Below the pieces are notes generated by a model. It was not told where the DNA came from. It saw nothing but the letters and a program-made list of their open reading frames with translations, and searched no databases. The position numbers and the translations under genes were made by a program. This document shows, piece by piece, positions 51,883-60,726 of a stretch of DNA of 64,000 bases (positions within the stretch are counted from its first letter, which is position 1; the number at the start of each line of letters is the position of its first letter). The stretch covers positions 27,072-91,071 of the forward strand of contig LNFI01000036.1 of the NCBI GenBank assembly GCA_001464615.1, given 5' to 3'. Source of the DNA: Sphingomonadales bacterium Ga0077557 (GTDB lineage: Bacteria > Pseudomonadota > Alphaproteobacteria > Sphingomonadales > Sphingomonadaceae).

Positions 51883-52941
51883 ATGGCAAACACGCGAACC
51901 AAACCGACAAAACGGCCACTGCCCATGGCAGCGGACCTGTATGGCGATATCGAACCGAGCCCGCCATCCACTTGGCGGGGGCTGCTGCCCGGGCTGGCGG
52001 TGGTTGCCGCCGGAACGCTGTCGGCGGGGTTTATTTCCGATCATTATGGTGCGCCGCTCACCCTGATGGCACTGCTGATCGGCCTCGCACTCAATTTTTT
52101 GAGCGCTGACGCACGGTTGCATGACGGGCTGACCTTTGCTTCGCGATCATTGTTGCGCTGGGGGATCGTGCTGGTCGGCGTGCGCGTGACCTTCGGGCAG
52201 ATTATGGCGCTGGGCCCGGTGGCGCTGATTGCCGTGGTGGCGATTGTGGCGTTGGTGATCGGCAGCGGTGTGCTGGCGGCGCGGCGCTTCGGCTTCGACA
52301 GCGCATTCGGGGTGCTGGCGGGCGGCGCGGTGGCGATTTGCGGCGCGTCTGCGGCGCTCGCGCTGGCGACAACGCTTGGCGAAAAGCGCGCGAGCCAGGC
52401 GCAGCTCACCATCGTGCTCGTCGGGATTTCGGCGATGAGTGCGGCGGCGATGGTGACCTATCCCATCCTGGCGCACGCAATGATGCTGACCGATCTGAAG
52501 GCCGGCTTCATGCTCGGGGCCTCGATCCATGATGTCGCGCAGACATTGGGCGCGGGCTATGCTTATTCACCGGGCGCGGGCGACATCGCCGCGATCGTCA
52601 AGCTTACCCGCGTCGCGCTGCTTGCTCCCGCACTGGCGGTGGTCGCGCTCTATTTTCCCAAAGAAGGCAGCAAGACCAAGGGCCCCGGCATCCCCTGGTT
52701 CGTTGTCGGTTTTTTCGTGGTAGCGGGCATCCACTCGCTTGGCGCGATCCCCCCAATTGTCGCAACCGGCGCCGAAAAACTCGCCACCGCCGCCCTCGCC
52801 GCCGCCGTGACGGCGACGGCGATCCGCTCACCGATGCGGCAATTGCTTGAGGCAGGGCCGAAGCCACTGCTGGTGATCGGGGTGGCGACGCTGGCGGCGC
52901 TGGTGCTGTCGGGGTCGGTGGCGGTGTTTGTGATCGGGTGA
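51883..52941 (+). CDS. YeiH/UPF0324 family putative sulfate exporter
   Basis: A 352-residue inner-membrane protein with about ten helices. The blocks DGLTFASRSLLRWGIVLVGVRVTFGQI, GGAVAICGASAALALATTLGE and GASIHDVAQTLGAGYAYSPGAGDIAAIVKLTRVALLAP (outline) are the UPF0324 core. Family members are annotated as putative sulfate exporters and some are tied to taurine or sulfonate degradation. Sharing an operator region with the MFS gene and following a sulfite dehydrogenase locus fits removal of the sulfate or sulfite produced. A GGGCGGGG site precedes the ATG. The photolyase gene overlaps its stop. Confidence 0.85.
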   Translation: MANTRTKPTKRPLPMAADLYGDIEPSPPSTWRGLLPGLAVVAAGTLSAGFISDHYGAPLTLMALLIGLALNFLSADARLHDGLTFASRSLLRWGIVLVGVRVTFGQIMALGPVALIAVVAIVALVIGSGVLAARRFGFDSAFGVLAGGAVAICGASAALALATTLGEKRASQAQLTIVLVGISAMSAAAMVTYPILAHAMMLTDLKAGFMLGASIHDVAQTLGAGYAYSPGAGDIAAIVKLTRVALLAPALAVVALYFPKEGSKTKGPGIPWFVVGFFVVAGIHSLGAIPPIVATGAEKLATAALAAAVTATAIRSPMRQLLEAGPKPLLVIGVATLAALVLSGSVAVFVIG

Positions 52942-54494
52942 CAATGGCGACGCTTGTTCCAATTCTGGGCGACCAACTGTCGCATGACTTGGCGTCGCTA
53001 AGGGGTGTGGCGCCGGGTGATGCGATCGTCCTGATGATGGAGGTAGCTGACGAAACCACCTATGTTCGCCATCACAAACGCAAGATTGCCCTGGTCCTGT
53101 CGGCGATGCGCCATTTTGCGGAAGAACTACATGCGGCTGGCTGGACCGTGGATTATGTCCGGCTCGACGACCCTGCGAATAGCGGAAATTTTACTGGCGA
53201 AATCGCGCGTGCCATGAGGCGCCACCGGCCAGGTGCAATCCGCATCGTCGAATCGGGCGAATGGCGCGTCAAAATGATGATCGACGGCTGGTCCAGCCGT
53301 TTCGACCTACCCGTCAACGTGCTGCCCGACGACCGTTTCATCTGCAGCACCCTGGAGTTTCAAACCTGGGCGCAGGGGCGGGCTTCGCTGGTGATGGAGT
53401 ATTTCTACCGCGACATGCGGCGCAAGACCGGGTTGCTGATGACCGCCGATGGCAAGCCGGAATGCGGCGAGTGGAACCTAGACAAGGAAAATCGCGCGTC
53501 GCCCAAACCTGGCCTGAACTATCCCGAACCGCTGCATTTCGCGCCCGATGAGATTACGAACGACGTGATCGCCCTCGTGTCGAATCGTTTTGCCGGGCAT
53601 TTCGGGAGACTTGAAGGATTCGGTCTGCCGGTCACCGCCGGAGAAGCGCGTCAGGCGCTCGATCATTTTGTGCGCACAGCCCTTCCTGAATTCGGGACCT
53701 ACCAGGATACGATGGTCACCGGTCAGGACTGGTTGTTCCACAGTTGGTTGAGCCCTGCCCTCAATTTGGGGCTGCTCAAACCGCTTGAGGTCGCTCAGGC
53801 GGCAGCGCGGGCTTACGCCGCAGGCCTTGCACCCCTAAACGCGGTCGAAGGGTTCATCCGCCAAATCATCGGTTGGCGGGAATATGTCCGCGGCTATTAC
53901 TGGCTTGACATGCCCCAGGTTGCCGTTGCCAATGGCCTTGGTGCAGACCGGCCTTTGCCGGCATTCTATTGGACCGGTGAAACCGACATGCTTTGCATGG
54001 CGGAGGCCGTGCGCAACACGCGCGATAATGGTTATGCGCACCACATCCAGCGATTGATGGTGCTAGGCAACTTCGCGATGCTGGCTGGGGTTCGACCGCA
54101 GGACGTCGCCGACTGGTTCCTTGCCGTTTATGTCGATGCCTATGAATGGGTGGAGTTGCCCAACGTCATCGGCATGAGCCAGCATGCCGATGGCGGACGG
54201 TTGGCGACCAAGCCCTATGCAGGCGGCGGCGCCTATATCAACCGCATGTCTGACCATTGCAAAGCGTGCCGATACGATGTGCGACAGAAGACCGGCCCTG
54301 ATGCTTGCCCATTCAACGCGCTCTACTGGGACTTTCTGGCCCGCCACGAGCGCAAGTTCCGCAAGAACCGGCGCATGGCGACTATCTATGCCAATTGGGA
54401 CCGAATGATGCCCGAACAGCGCGACAGCTATCGCGCCAGTGCCGCGGCGTTCCTCGATACGATTGAACCCGCAGCATCGGGCTGGGCCCGATAA
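52938..54494 (+). CDS. Iron-sulfur bacterial cryptochrome/(6-4) photolyase (PhrB type)
   Basis: A 518-residue FeS-BCP family protein. The N-terminal antenna domain starts LVPILGDQLSHDLASLRG. The FAD domain has FIRQIIGWREYVRGYYW and AHHIQRLMVLGNFAMLAGVRPQDVADWFLAVYVDAYEWVELPNVIGMSQ (outline). Four cysteines, 353, 441, 444 and 457, have exactly the 88/3/13 spacing of the [4Fe-4S] ligands of Agrobacterium PhrB. It should repair UV (6-4) photoproducts using blue light. The GTG at 52938 overlaps the YeiH-type stop by 4 nt; an ATG follows two codons later. Confidence 0.92.
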   Translation: MTMATLVPILGDQLSHDLASLRGVAPGDAIVLMMEVADETTYVRHHKRKIALVLSAMRHFAEELHAAGWTVDYVRLDDPANSGNFTGEIARAMRRHRPGAIRIVESGEWRVKMMIDGWSSRFDLPVNVLPDDRFICSTLEFQTWAQGRASLVMEYFYRDMRRKTGLLMTADGKPECGEWNLDKENRASPKPGLNYPEPLHFAPDEITNDVIALVSNRFAGHFGRLEGFGLPVTAGEARQALDHFVRTALPEFGTYQDTMVTGQDWLFHSWLSPALNLGLLKPLEVAQAAARAYAAGLAPLNAVEGFIRQIIGWREYVRGYYWLDMPQVAVANGLGADRPLPAFYWTGETDMLCMAEAVRNTRDNGYAHHIQRLMVLGNFAMLAGVRPQDVADWFLAVYVDAYEWVELPNVIGMSQHADGGRLATKPYAGGGAYINRMSDHCKACRYDVRQKTGPDACPFNALYWDFLARHERKFRKNRRMATIYANWDRMMPEQRDSYRASAAAFLDTIEPAASGWAR

Positions 54495-54504
54495 CGGCGC
54501 ACAG

Positions 54505-55509
54505 CTACCGCCCAACCGCGCCAGTCGATTCCCTAACAACTAATGTATGCGCAATCTCGCGCCGCTCTGGCGCGCCATCCGTTTTGCTCAGCAACAAATC
54601 CGCCGCCGCGTGCGCCATTTCGCGGGTCGGCTGGCGGATTGTCGTCAGGGGCGGCCAGACATAGCCAGCCAGCGCTGTATCATCGAAACCCGCCACTGAC
54701 AGATCGCCCGGCACGCGCAGCCCCATCCGGTGGGCGACGGTCAGCACCCCTGCGGCCATGTCGTCGCTCGCGGCGAAGATCGCGGTCGGGGGCTCAGGCG
54801 CGGTCAGCAGTGCCTCGGCCTCGCGCGCGCCCGACGCGAAATTATAGCTGCCGCTGCGGATCAGCGCTGGATCGATCGCGATCCCGGCACGGCGTAAGCT
54901 GTCGAGATAGCCCTCGGTCCGCTGTGCGCTGGTCGCAAAGCCAGGGTCGCCGGCGATGAATCCGATCCGCTTGTGGCCGAGCCCCAGCAGATGCGCCGTC
55001 ATCGTCGCCGCTGCCGCGCGATTGTCGATAAAGGTCGATGGCGATAGCTCGACCTGGGTGCCCGGCGATACCCGCACGAAGCGCACGCCGCGACGCGCCA
55101 AGAGCTCAAGCACTTTGGGATGGTCGCTGACCGGCGGGGTCAGGATCAGCCCGTCGATCTGCGTCGCCTCGACCAGGCTTTCAATCTCATCGATCAGCCG
55201 TTCGGACCCACGCGCATAGGGTTGCGCGATCATCCGGACGCCGTCCTGTTCGCAGCGGTCGCGAATGCCCGATTGCATTTCATAGACATAATAAGGTGAC
55301 GGGTTGTCACAAATCAGCGCGATCTGGAAGGAGCGCCGCCCGGCCAGGGATCGCGCCGCGACATTGGGCCGAAAGTTCAGCCGCGCGACCACCTCCGCGA
55401 CTTTCGCGCGCGTCTCTTCGCCGACATATTTCTCGTTATTGAGCACGCGCGAAACGGTCTTGATCGAGACGCCCGCCTCTCGGGAGACATCCTTGATGGT
55501 GACGCGCAC
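54505..55509 (-). CDS. LacI-family transcriptional regulator
   Basis: A 334-residue regulator. The N-terminal helix-turn-helix and hinge read MRVTIKDVSREAGVSIKTVSRVLNNEKYVGEETRAKVAEV (outline). The PBP-like effector domain has IALICDNPSPYYVYEMQSGIRD, LGHKRIGFIAGDPGFATSAQRTEGY and PTAIFAASDDMAAGVLTVAHRMGL. It should bind a sugar or sugar derivative and release DNA. It is the only LacI-type gene in the window and the natural reader of the two 21-bp sites. The start is GTG 55509 with GGGGAG 4 nt upstream. No copy of the site was seen at its own promoter. Confidence 0.9.
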   Translation of the reverse strand: MRVTIKDVSREAGVSIKTVSRVLNNEKYVGEETRAKVAEVVARLNFRPNVAARSLAGRRSFQIALICDNPSPYYVYEMQSGIRDRCEQDGVRMIAQPYARGSERLIDEIESLVEATQIDGLILTPPVSDHPKVLELLARRGVRFVRVSPGTQVELSPSTFIDNRAAAATMTAHLLGLGHKRIGFIAGDPGFATSAQRTEGYLDSLRRAGIAIDPALIRSGSYNFASGAREAEALLTAPEPPTAIFAASDDMAAGVLTVAHRMGLRVPGDLSVAGFDDTALAGYVWPPLTTIRQPTREMAHAAADLLLSKTDGAPERREIAHTLVVRESTGAVGR

Positions 55510-55670
55510 GCTTCTCCCCTCCCAATTCGCCTATAGTTTCGTGAGCCGAGTTGACCTGCTAGGCGATGTGCATGAGCGACGCGCGCCCGTCCAGTCCAGC
55601 TTCCCCTCTGGCTCCCCATGGGGGGGCAATCCTTGCCCGGGGCGGTGCTGGGGATCGGCGCTTGTCGGGA

Positions 55671-55692
55671 CTGTATCATTGCGATAATACAG
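55671..55692. promoter_or_regulatory. 22-bp inverted repeat upstream of class A PBP gene
   Basis: Outer arms CTGTAT (55671-55676) and ATACAG (55687-55692) are perfect, and 18 of 22 positions are symmetric over the whole element. It ends 36 bp before the PBP start codon and contains a GATAAT stretch that could be a -10 box. Regulator unknown. Confidence 0.5.
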
Positions 55693-55728
55693 TTGACCGT
55701 CCCGCGCTTGGCTATCTGGATCGAGATC

Positions 55729-57960
55729 ATGTCTTCAGGACCCGTTGATCGTCCCCCGCCTGGCCGCTGGCCGTCTGATCAGGCAGAGCCGTTCGAGCTG
55801 ACTGATGGGATGCCACCGCCGAGCGGCTATCGAGATCGTCACACCGCAGATCGCAAACCGATCGATGATGACCTCGGCGATGGGGATTGGGAGGATCAGG
55901 ATTGGCAGGATTGGGACGAGGCCGATGACGATCGCCCCACCAACGCAGCGCGCCAAGGATATTCGACCAACCTGCCGGTGGCGTACCGTCCCGGTCGCTG
56001 GCGCTGGACGATCCGCGCGGTGGCCGCAGCTGTGGTGCTGTTTGTCGTCGCGGTCGGCTGGCTCGCGCTGACGGCGCCACTGTCCAAGTCGCTGGAGCCG
56101 CCCGCGCCGCCCAGCGTCACCCTGCTCGCCGCTGATGGCACGCCGATTGCGCGGCGTGGGGCGACGATTGGCAAGCCCGTCGATGCCGTCAGCCTGCCGC
56201 CGCATGTGATCAATGCGTTTCTCGCGATCGAGGATCGCCGGTTTCGGTCGCATTGGGGGGTTGATCCCTGGGGCATTACCCGCGCGATGTTCCATAATAT
56301 GGCCGCCGGGGGTTTGCGCGAAGGCGGCAGCACGATCACGCAACAGCTCGCCAAAAATGCTTTTCTTGATTCGGACCGCACCGCCGGGCGCAAGATTCGC
56401 GAGGCGATGATCGCGCTCTGGCTGGAGGCGTGGCTGACCAAGGACGAGATTCTGTCGCGCTATCTGTCCAACGTCTATTTTGGCGACAATGCCTATGGGT
56501 TGTCGGCGGCAGCGAAGCATTATTTCAGCACCACGCCTGACAAGCTGACAATTGGCCAGGCAGCAATGCTCGCCGGGCTGGTTAAGGCGCCATCGCGGCT
56601 GGCACCAACCGGCAATCTGGCTGGTGCGCGCGCGCGCCAGGCGGTGGTGATCGCGGCGATGGTGCGCGGCGGTTTTCTGGAAAAGGCCGATGCGGCGGAT
56701 ATCGGCCCGGTTCGGCTCCGTCCGGAAAAGGTGAAAAGCCTGCCCGATGGCACCTATTTCGCGGATTGGGTGCTGCCCGCCGCGCGCGATCAGGCTGGCG
56801 CGATCAGCACCGAGGCGCGCGTCACCACCACGCTGGACACGCGATTACAAAAGGCTGCCGAGCGTGTCGTGCGCCGCGCCGGGCTGAACAAGGCGCAGGT
56901 CGCGATTGTGGCACTCCGGCCCGATGGGCGGGTGGTGGCGATGGTTGGCGGCAAATCCTATGCCGACAGCCCCTTCAACCGCGCGACGCAAGCGCGCCGC
57001 CAGCCGGGATCAGCGTTCAAGCTGTTTGTCTATCTGGCGGCGCTGCGCAGCGGGATGACGCCCGATTCACTCGTCGATGATTCGCCCGTGACGATCGGTG
57101 AGTGGAGCCCTAAAAATAGCGATGGTCGGTATAAGGGCATGATCACCCTGCGGCAGGCCTTTGCCCGGTCGAGCAATGTTGCGGCCGCCCGGCTCACGCA
57201 AAAGGTTGGCGTCCGCGCGGTGATCAAGGCGGCGCGCGATCTGGGCATTTCAACAGAGCTGCCCAATGAGGCGACGATCGCGCTGGGATCGGCGAGCAGC
57301 TCGTTGCTAGAACTGACCGCCGCTTATGGCGCATTCGCCGCCAATGGCTATCCGGTACGCCCGCACGGGCTGAACGCGCCAACCGAGAAAAGCTGGATCG
57401 AGGCGCTGGGTGATCGGTCCAATCGTTTTGGCGATCGAGTGCACGGGGAAATGCTCGATCTGCTCCGCGCGTCAATCAGCACTGGCACCGGGCGACAGGC
57501 AGCATTGTCGATCGACAGCTATGGCAAGACGGGCACCAGCCAGGATAATCGCGATGCGCTGTTTCTGGGGTTTGCCGAAGATCTGGTGGTGGGCGTCTGG
57601 GTCGGCAATGACGATAACTCGCCCAATCCCGGACTTTCGGGTGGCGGCATCCCGGCGCGGATCTGGCGCGATTTCATGCAGAGCGCGTTGCGGCTGTCGC
57701 CCGTGGCGCGCCCGCCGGTTGAGATTGATGTCGATGAAACGGATGACGGCGATTTCGGCAATATTGGCGATGTGATTATCGACGGGTTGCCAGCGGGGAA
57801 TAGCCTGGGGATCGAGGGCAGCGTTAGCGGTTTTGGCCTCAACCTGAAATTCGGCCGGGATGGCAGCATCGCCATCGATCGAAAACCGCCACGCGATCGC
57901 CCTGATCCGCCAGCGCCGGCCACGCGCGATCGACCGCCGGTTCGCGATGAAGAACTTTAG
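55729..57960 (+). CDS. Class A penicillin-binding protein (PBP1A-like)
   Basis: About 743 residues. A long acidic cytoplasmic N-terminus (about 80 residues, Asp/Glu/Trp-rich) precedes one membrane helix (VAAAVVLFVVAVGWLAL). The glycosyltransferase 51 domain has AIEDRRFRSHWGVDPWGI and REGGSTITQQLAKNAFL. The transpeptidase has the nucleophile in QPGSAFKLF, SSN in FARSSNVAA and KTGT in GKTGTSQDNRD. It polymerises and crosslinks peptidoglycan. The ATG at 55729 (MSSGPVDRPPPGRW) is favoured; the frame upstream encodes an unlikely sequence through the inverted repeat. The acidic tail is typical of sphingomonads. Confidence 0.92.
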   Translation: MSSGPVDRPPPGRWPSDQAEPFELTDGMPPPSGYRDRHTADRKPIDDDLGDGDWEDQDWQDWDEADDDRPTNAARQGYSTNLPVAYRPGRWRWTIRAVAAAVVLFVVAVGWLALTAPLSKSLEPPAPPSVTLLAADGTPIARRGATIGKPVDAVSLPPHVINAFLAIEDRRFRSHWGVDPWGITRAMFHNMAAGGLREGGSTITQQLAKNAFLDSDRTAGRKIREAMIALWLEAWLTKDEILSRYLSNVYFGDNAYGLSAAAKHYFSTTPDKLTIGQAAMLAGLVKAPSRLAPTGNLAGARARQAVVIAAMVRGGFLEKADAADIGPVRLRPEKVKSLPDGTYFADWVLPAARDQAGAISTEARVTTTLDTRLQKAAERVVRRAGLNKAQVAIVALRPDGRVVAMVGGKSYADSPFNRATQARRQPGSAFKLFVYLAALRSGMTPDSLVDDSPVTIGEWSPKNSDGRYKGMITLRQAFARSSNVAAARLTQKVGVRAVIKAARDLGISTELPNEATIALGSASSSLLELTAAYGAFAANGYPVRPHGLNAPTEKSWIEALGDRSNRFGDRVHGEMLDLLRASISTGTGRQAALSIDSYGKTGTSQDNRDALFLGFAEDLVVGVWVGNDDNSPNPGLSGGGIPARIWRDFMQSALRLSPVARPPVEIDVDETDDGDFGNIGDVIIDGLPAGNSLGIEGSVSGFGLNLKFGRDGSIAIDRKPPRDRPDPPAPATRDRPPVRDEEL

Positions 57961-58009
57961 TCCGCGGTAACGGTTGACGTATGCGTCCGGCTGCCGTCAT
58001 GGCGACGCG

Positions 58010-59011
58010 ATGCGTTTCTTTTCAGACAATGCTGCCCCGGCCTGCCCGGCTGTGCTCGCCGCGCTCAGCGATGCCAATGTTCTCGACACCGCTTATGATG
58101 GCGATGGCTGGAGCAAGGCGATCGATGCGCGCGTTTCTGCGCTGTTCGAAACGCCGGTGCGCGCCTTCTGGTTGCCATCGGGCACGGCGGCCAATTGCCT
58201 GGCGTTGGCGGCAATGTGCCCCCCCTATGGCGGTATCATTTGCCACCGTGACGCGCATATCCAGAATGACGAATGTGGCGCCCCCGAATTTTTCACGCAT
58301 GGTGCCAAATTACTGCTCGCCGATGGGGAGGGCGCCAAGCTCACACCCGCCAGCATCGGCGCCTTGATCGAGTCGATCGCGCCCGATGTTCACCGTGTCC
58401 AACCGCGCGCCATTTCGATCACCAACGCGACTGAATATGGGCTTGTCTACACGCCGCAGGACGTTGCCGCGATCGGCGATCTGGCGCGCGCACGCGGTCT
58501 TCGGTTGCATATGGATGGCGCCCGCTTTGCCAATGCGGTGGCAACGCTTGGCTGTACGCCCGCCGATCTCACTTGGCGCGCGGGTGTCGACGCGCTCAGC
58601 TTTGGTTTTATCAAAAATGGCGGCATGACAGCGGAATTGCTGGTCTTTTTCGATTCCGATCTCGCCGATGGCACGGCGGAGCGTCGCAAGCGGGCGGGAA
58701 TGCTGCTGTCCAAGGGCCGGTATTTGGCAGCGCAGATATTGGCGATGCTGGAGGATGATCTGTGGCTGGCCAATGCCCGCGCAGCCAATGCGGCGGCGGC
58801 CTTGCTGGCGGCGGCGGCGGGCGATCGGCTGCTCCACCCTGTTGAAGCCAATGAAGTGTTTTTGCGCGTGACCCCGGCAGAGGCAGCCGGGCTGCGCGCG
58901 TTGGGTTTTGATTTTTATGATTGGGGTCCGGGCGAAGCGCGGCTTGTGACATCGTGGAACCATCAGCCGGTCGATATTCGTCCGCTTGCCGATGCCATTG
59001 CCCGCCTTTGA
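58010..59011 (+). CDS. Threonine aldolase-like PLP enzyme (beta-eliminating lyase family)
   Basis: A 333-residue fold-type I PLP enzyme. MRFFSDNAAPACPAVLAAL opens the chain, LPSGTAANCLALAAM carries the phosphate-binding loop, HRDAHIQNDECGAPEF the pocket motif, LHMDGARFANA the Asp that pairs with the pyridine nitrogen, and SFGFIKNGGMTAE the PLP lysine. The probable reaction is low-specificity L-threonine to glycine plus acetaldehyde; serine-type aldol donors are also possible. The ATG at 58010 is chosen as the family start. The stop overlaps the next gene's TTG start (TTGA). Confidence 0.88.
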   Translation: MRFFSDNAAPACPAVLAALSDANVLDTAYDGDGWSKAIDARVSALFETPVRAFWLPSGTAANCLALAAMCPPYGGIICHRDAHIQNDECGAPEFFTHGAKLLLADGEGAKLTPASIGALIESIAPDVHRVQPRAISITNATEYGLVYTPQDVAAIGDLARARGLRLHMDGARFANAVATLGCTPADLTWRAGVDALSFGFIKNGGMTAELLVFFDSDLADGTAERRKRAGMLLSKGRYLAAQILAMLEDDLWLANARAANAAAALLAAAAGDRLLHPVEANEVFLRVTPAEAAGLRALGFDFYDWGPGEARLVTSWNHQPVDIRPLADAIARL

Positions 59012-59925
59012 CCGAGGCTGCCGCCCCCCAATCGACCCGGCTTGCCATCTTGGTGCCGTTTGCGATCGTCACCCTGATCTGGGGATCGACCTGGATCGTG
59101 ATTCGCGACCAGATCGGCATCGTCCCGCCAAGCTGGTCAGTCAGCTATCGGTTCTTGATCGGTGGCGCGGCGATGTTCGCCTATGCGGCTTTTCGGCGCG
59201 AGCGGGTCATGCTCGATGCGCGCGGATGGGCTTTTGCGACTGCCGTCGCGGTGCTGCAATTCTGCCTCAACTTCAATCTTGTCTACCGGGCGGAGGAACA
59301 CATCACCTCTGGCCTGGTTGCGGTGGTGTTCGCGCTGCTGCTGGTGCCCAATGCAGTCCTGGGGCGGATATTCCTTGGCCAACAGCTCGGGCGGCAATTG
59401 CTGATCGGATCAGGCGTGGCCATGGCGGGCGTGGCGTTGTTATTTGCGCATGAGGCGCAGGTTGACCCCAATGGCCCAGGCGAAGCGCTGATCGGCGTGG
59501 CAATCACCATGGCCGGGGTGCTGGCGGCTTCGGTCGCCAACATCCTGCAAGGTACCCAAACCGCTAAACGATATCCGATGATCTCGACGCTCGCGGTCGC
59601 GATGTTGATCGGTGCGGCGATCGATGCGGCGGTTGCCTGGACGCTTACTGGCCCACCAGTGATCGAACTACGGGCGGGGTATTTGCTGGGGCTGGTTTAT
59701 CTGGGGGTGGTGGCGTCGGCCATCGCCTTCACGCTCTATTTCGGCGTGTTGCGGATCATCGGCACGGCTAAGGCCGCCTATAGCAGCGTCATCGTCCCCG
59801 TGATCGCGATGCTATTGTCGACGCTGTTTGAGGGCTATCGCTGGTCGCCCCTGGCGGCGGCCGGAGCGGCGCTGGCGATGGGCGGGCTGGTGATCGCGCT
59901 CAGGGCGAGCAGACCGGCGCGATAA
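59008..59925 (+). CDS. EamA/DMT family transporter
   Basis: About 305 residues and ten predicted helices in two EamA repeats: PFAIVTLIWGSTWIVIRDQIG, VSYRFLIGGAAMFAYAAFRRE in the first, and LLGLVYLGVVASAIAFTLYFGVLRIIGTAKAAYSSVIVPVIAMLLS (outline) in the second. Exporters of this type release amino acids or other metabolites. The TTG at 59008 is used because it overlaps the threonine-aldolase stop; no ATG lies near the first helix. Its 3' end overlaps the convergent SDR gene by 91 nt. Pairing with the aldolase hints at an amino-acid-related cargo. Confidence 0.82.
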   Translation: MTEAAAPQSTRLAILVPFAIVTLIWGSTWIVIRDQIGIVPPSWSVSYRFLIGGAAMFAYAAFRRERVMLDARGWAFATAVAVLQFCLNFNLVYRAEEHITSGLVAVVFALLLVPNAVLGRIFLGQQLGRQLLIGSGVAMAGVALLFAHEAQVDPNGPGEALIGVAITMAGVLAASVANILQGTQTAKRYPMISTLAVAMLIGAAIDAAVAWTLTGPPVIELRAGYLLGLVYLGVVASAIAFTLYFGVLRIIGTAKAAYSSVIVPVIAMLLSTLFEGYRWSPLAAAGAALAMGGLVIALRASRPAR

Positions 59926-60686
59926 TCGGGAAAGGCCGGTTTCCAGCCAAGCACGCGCTTGGCCTTGCCATTGGCGACCCGACGGTTCTCGGCATAAAAT
60001 CCACGCGCCATGGGCGACATACCGGCGTCGTCGATCGACAGCAGCGGCAAGCGCGGCAACCCGGCCAGACGGCAGGCAAAATCGATCACGTCATTCTGGC
60101 TGCACGGGCGGTCATCCGCCAGATTATACGCCCCGGGCGGCCCGGCCAATCCCGCCTCAACGCCGCCGACAATATCGTCGATATGAACGCGGCTGAACAC
60201 CTGACCGGGCAGGTCGATCCGGTGGGCACGGCCCGCGACCACCCGGTCAATGGCCGAACGACCCGGGCCATAGATGCCGGGCAGGCGAAAGACACGGGCC
60301 CCGCGGGCAAGCCAGGCCGAATCGGCTTCGGCCCGCGCGCTGCGGCGGCCCGTGCCGGTCGGGCTCGACTCGTCGATCCAGGCCCCGCCCGCATCGCCAT
60401 ACACACCGGTGGAGGACAAATAGCCGACCCATTGCGTGTCCCGCGCGCCATCCAGCACCGCGCCATAACAAGCGAGCACCGGATCCTGGTCGTCGGCAGG
60501 GGGAATCGACACCAGCACATGGCTGGCGCTGTCGATCGCCGCGCGGACTGCGGCGGTGTCGTCAAACGCGATCGTTCCCGCTCGCCCGTCTCGGCTGGTG
60601 CCCGTCACCGTCCAGCCTCGCGCGCGCAGGCGTTCGGCGATCCGTCCGGCGCTATAGCCCAGGCCGAAGATCAACATTCGGCTCAT
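59835..60686 (-). CDS. NAD(P)-dependent SDR/epimerase, YeeZ-like
   Basis: About 283 residues. The Rossmann start is MLIFGLGYSAGRIAERLRARGWTVTGTSRD (outline) with a GxGYxxxR variant of the nucleotide-binding loop, as in the YeeZ group of atypical extended SDRs. YLSSTGVYGDAGG carries the Ser/Tyr region, VFRLPGIYGPGRSAID the epimerase block, and VLGWKPAFPDYRAGL the end. The substrate is unknown. AAGGGA sets the ATG at 60686. The last 91 nt are antisense to the EamA gene, and the C-terminal ~25 residues are low-complexity, so the end may be poorly constrained. Confidence 0.8.
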   Translation of the reverse strand: MSRMLIFGLGYSAGRIAERLRARGWTVTGTSRDGRAGTIAFDDTAAVRAAIDSASHVLVSIPPADDQDPVLACYGAVLDGARDTQWVGYLSSTGVYGDAGGAWIDESSPTGTGRRSARAEADSAWLARGARVFRLPGIYGPGRSAIDRVVAGRAHRIDLPGQVFSRVHIDDIVGGVEAGLAGPPGAYNLADDRPCSQNDVIDFACRLAGLPRLPLLSIDDAGMSPMARGFYAENRRVANGKAKRVLGWKPAFPDYRAGLLALSAITSPPIASAAPAAARGDQR

Positions 60687-60726
60687 GATCATTCCCTTTT
60701 GCTGATGGTCGGCGTTCCCACGCTAT

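Noticed and set aside
41046..55509. Sulfo-EMP, sulfo-ED or sulfo-TAL sulfoglycolysis
   Set aside because: No isomerase, kinase, aldolase, transaldolase or sulfolactaldehyde enzyme was seen in the locus; the gene set fits direct oxidative C-S cleavage.
55624..55638. Hairpin GGGCAA-TCC-TTGCCC upstream of the PBP gene
   Set aside because: Short, no U-tract and no plus-strand gene ending before it; not called as terminator.
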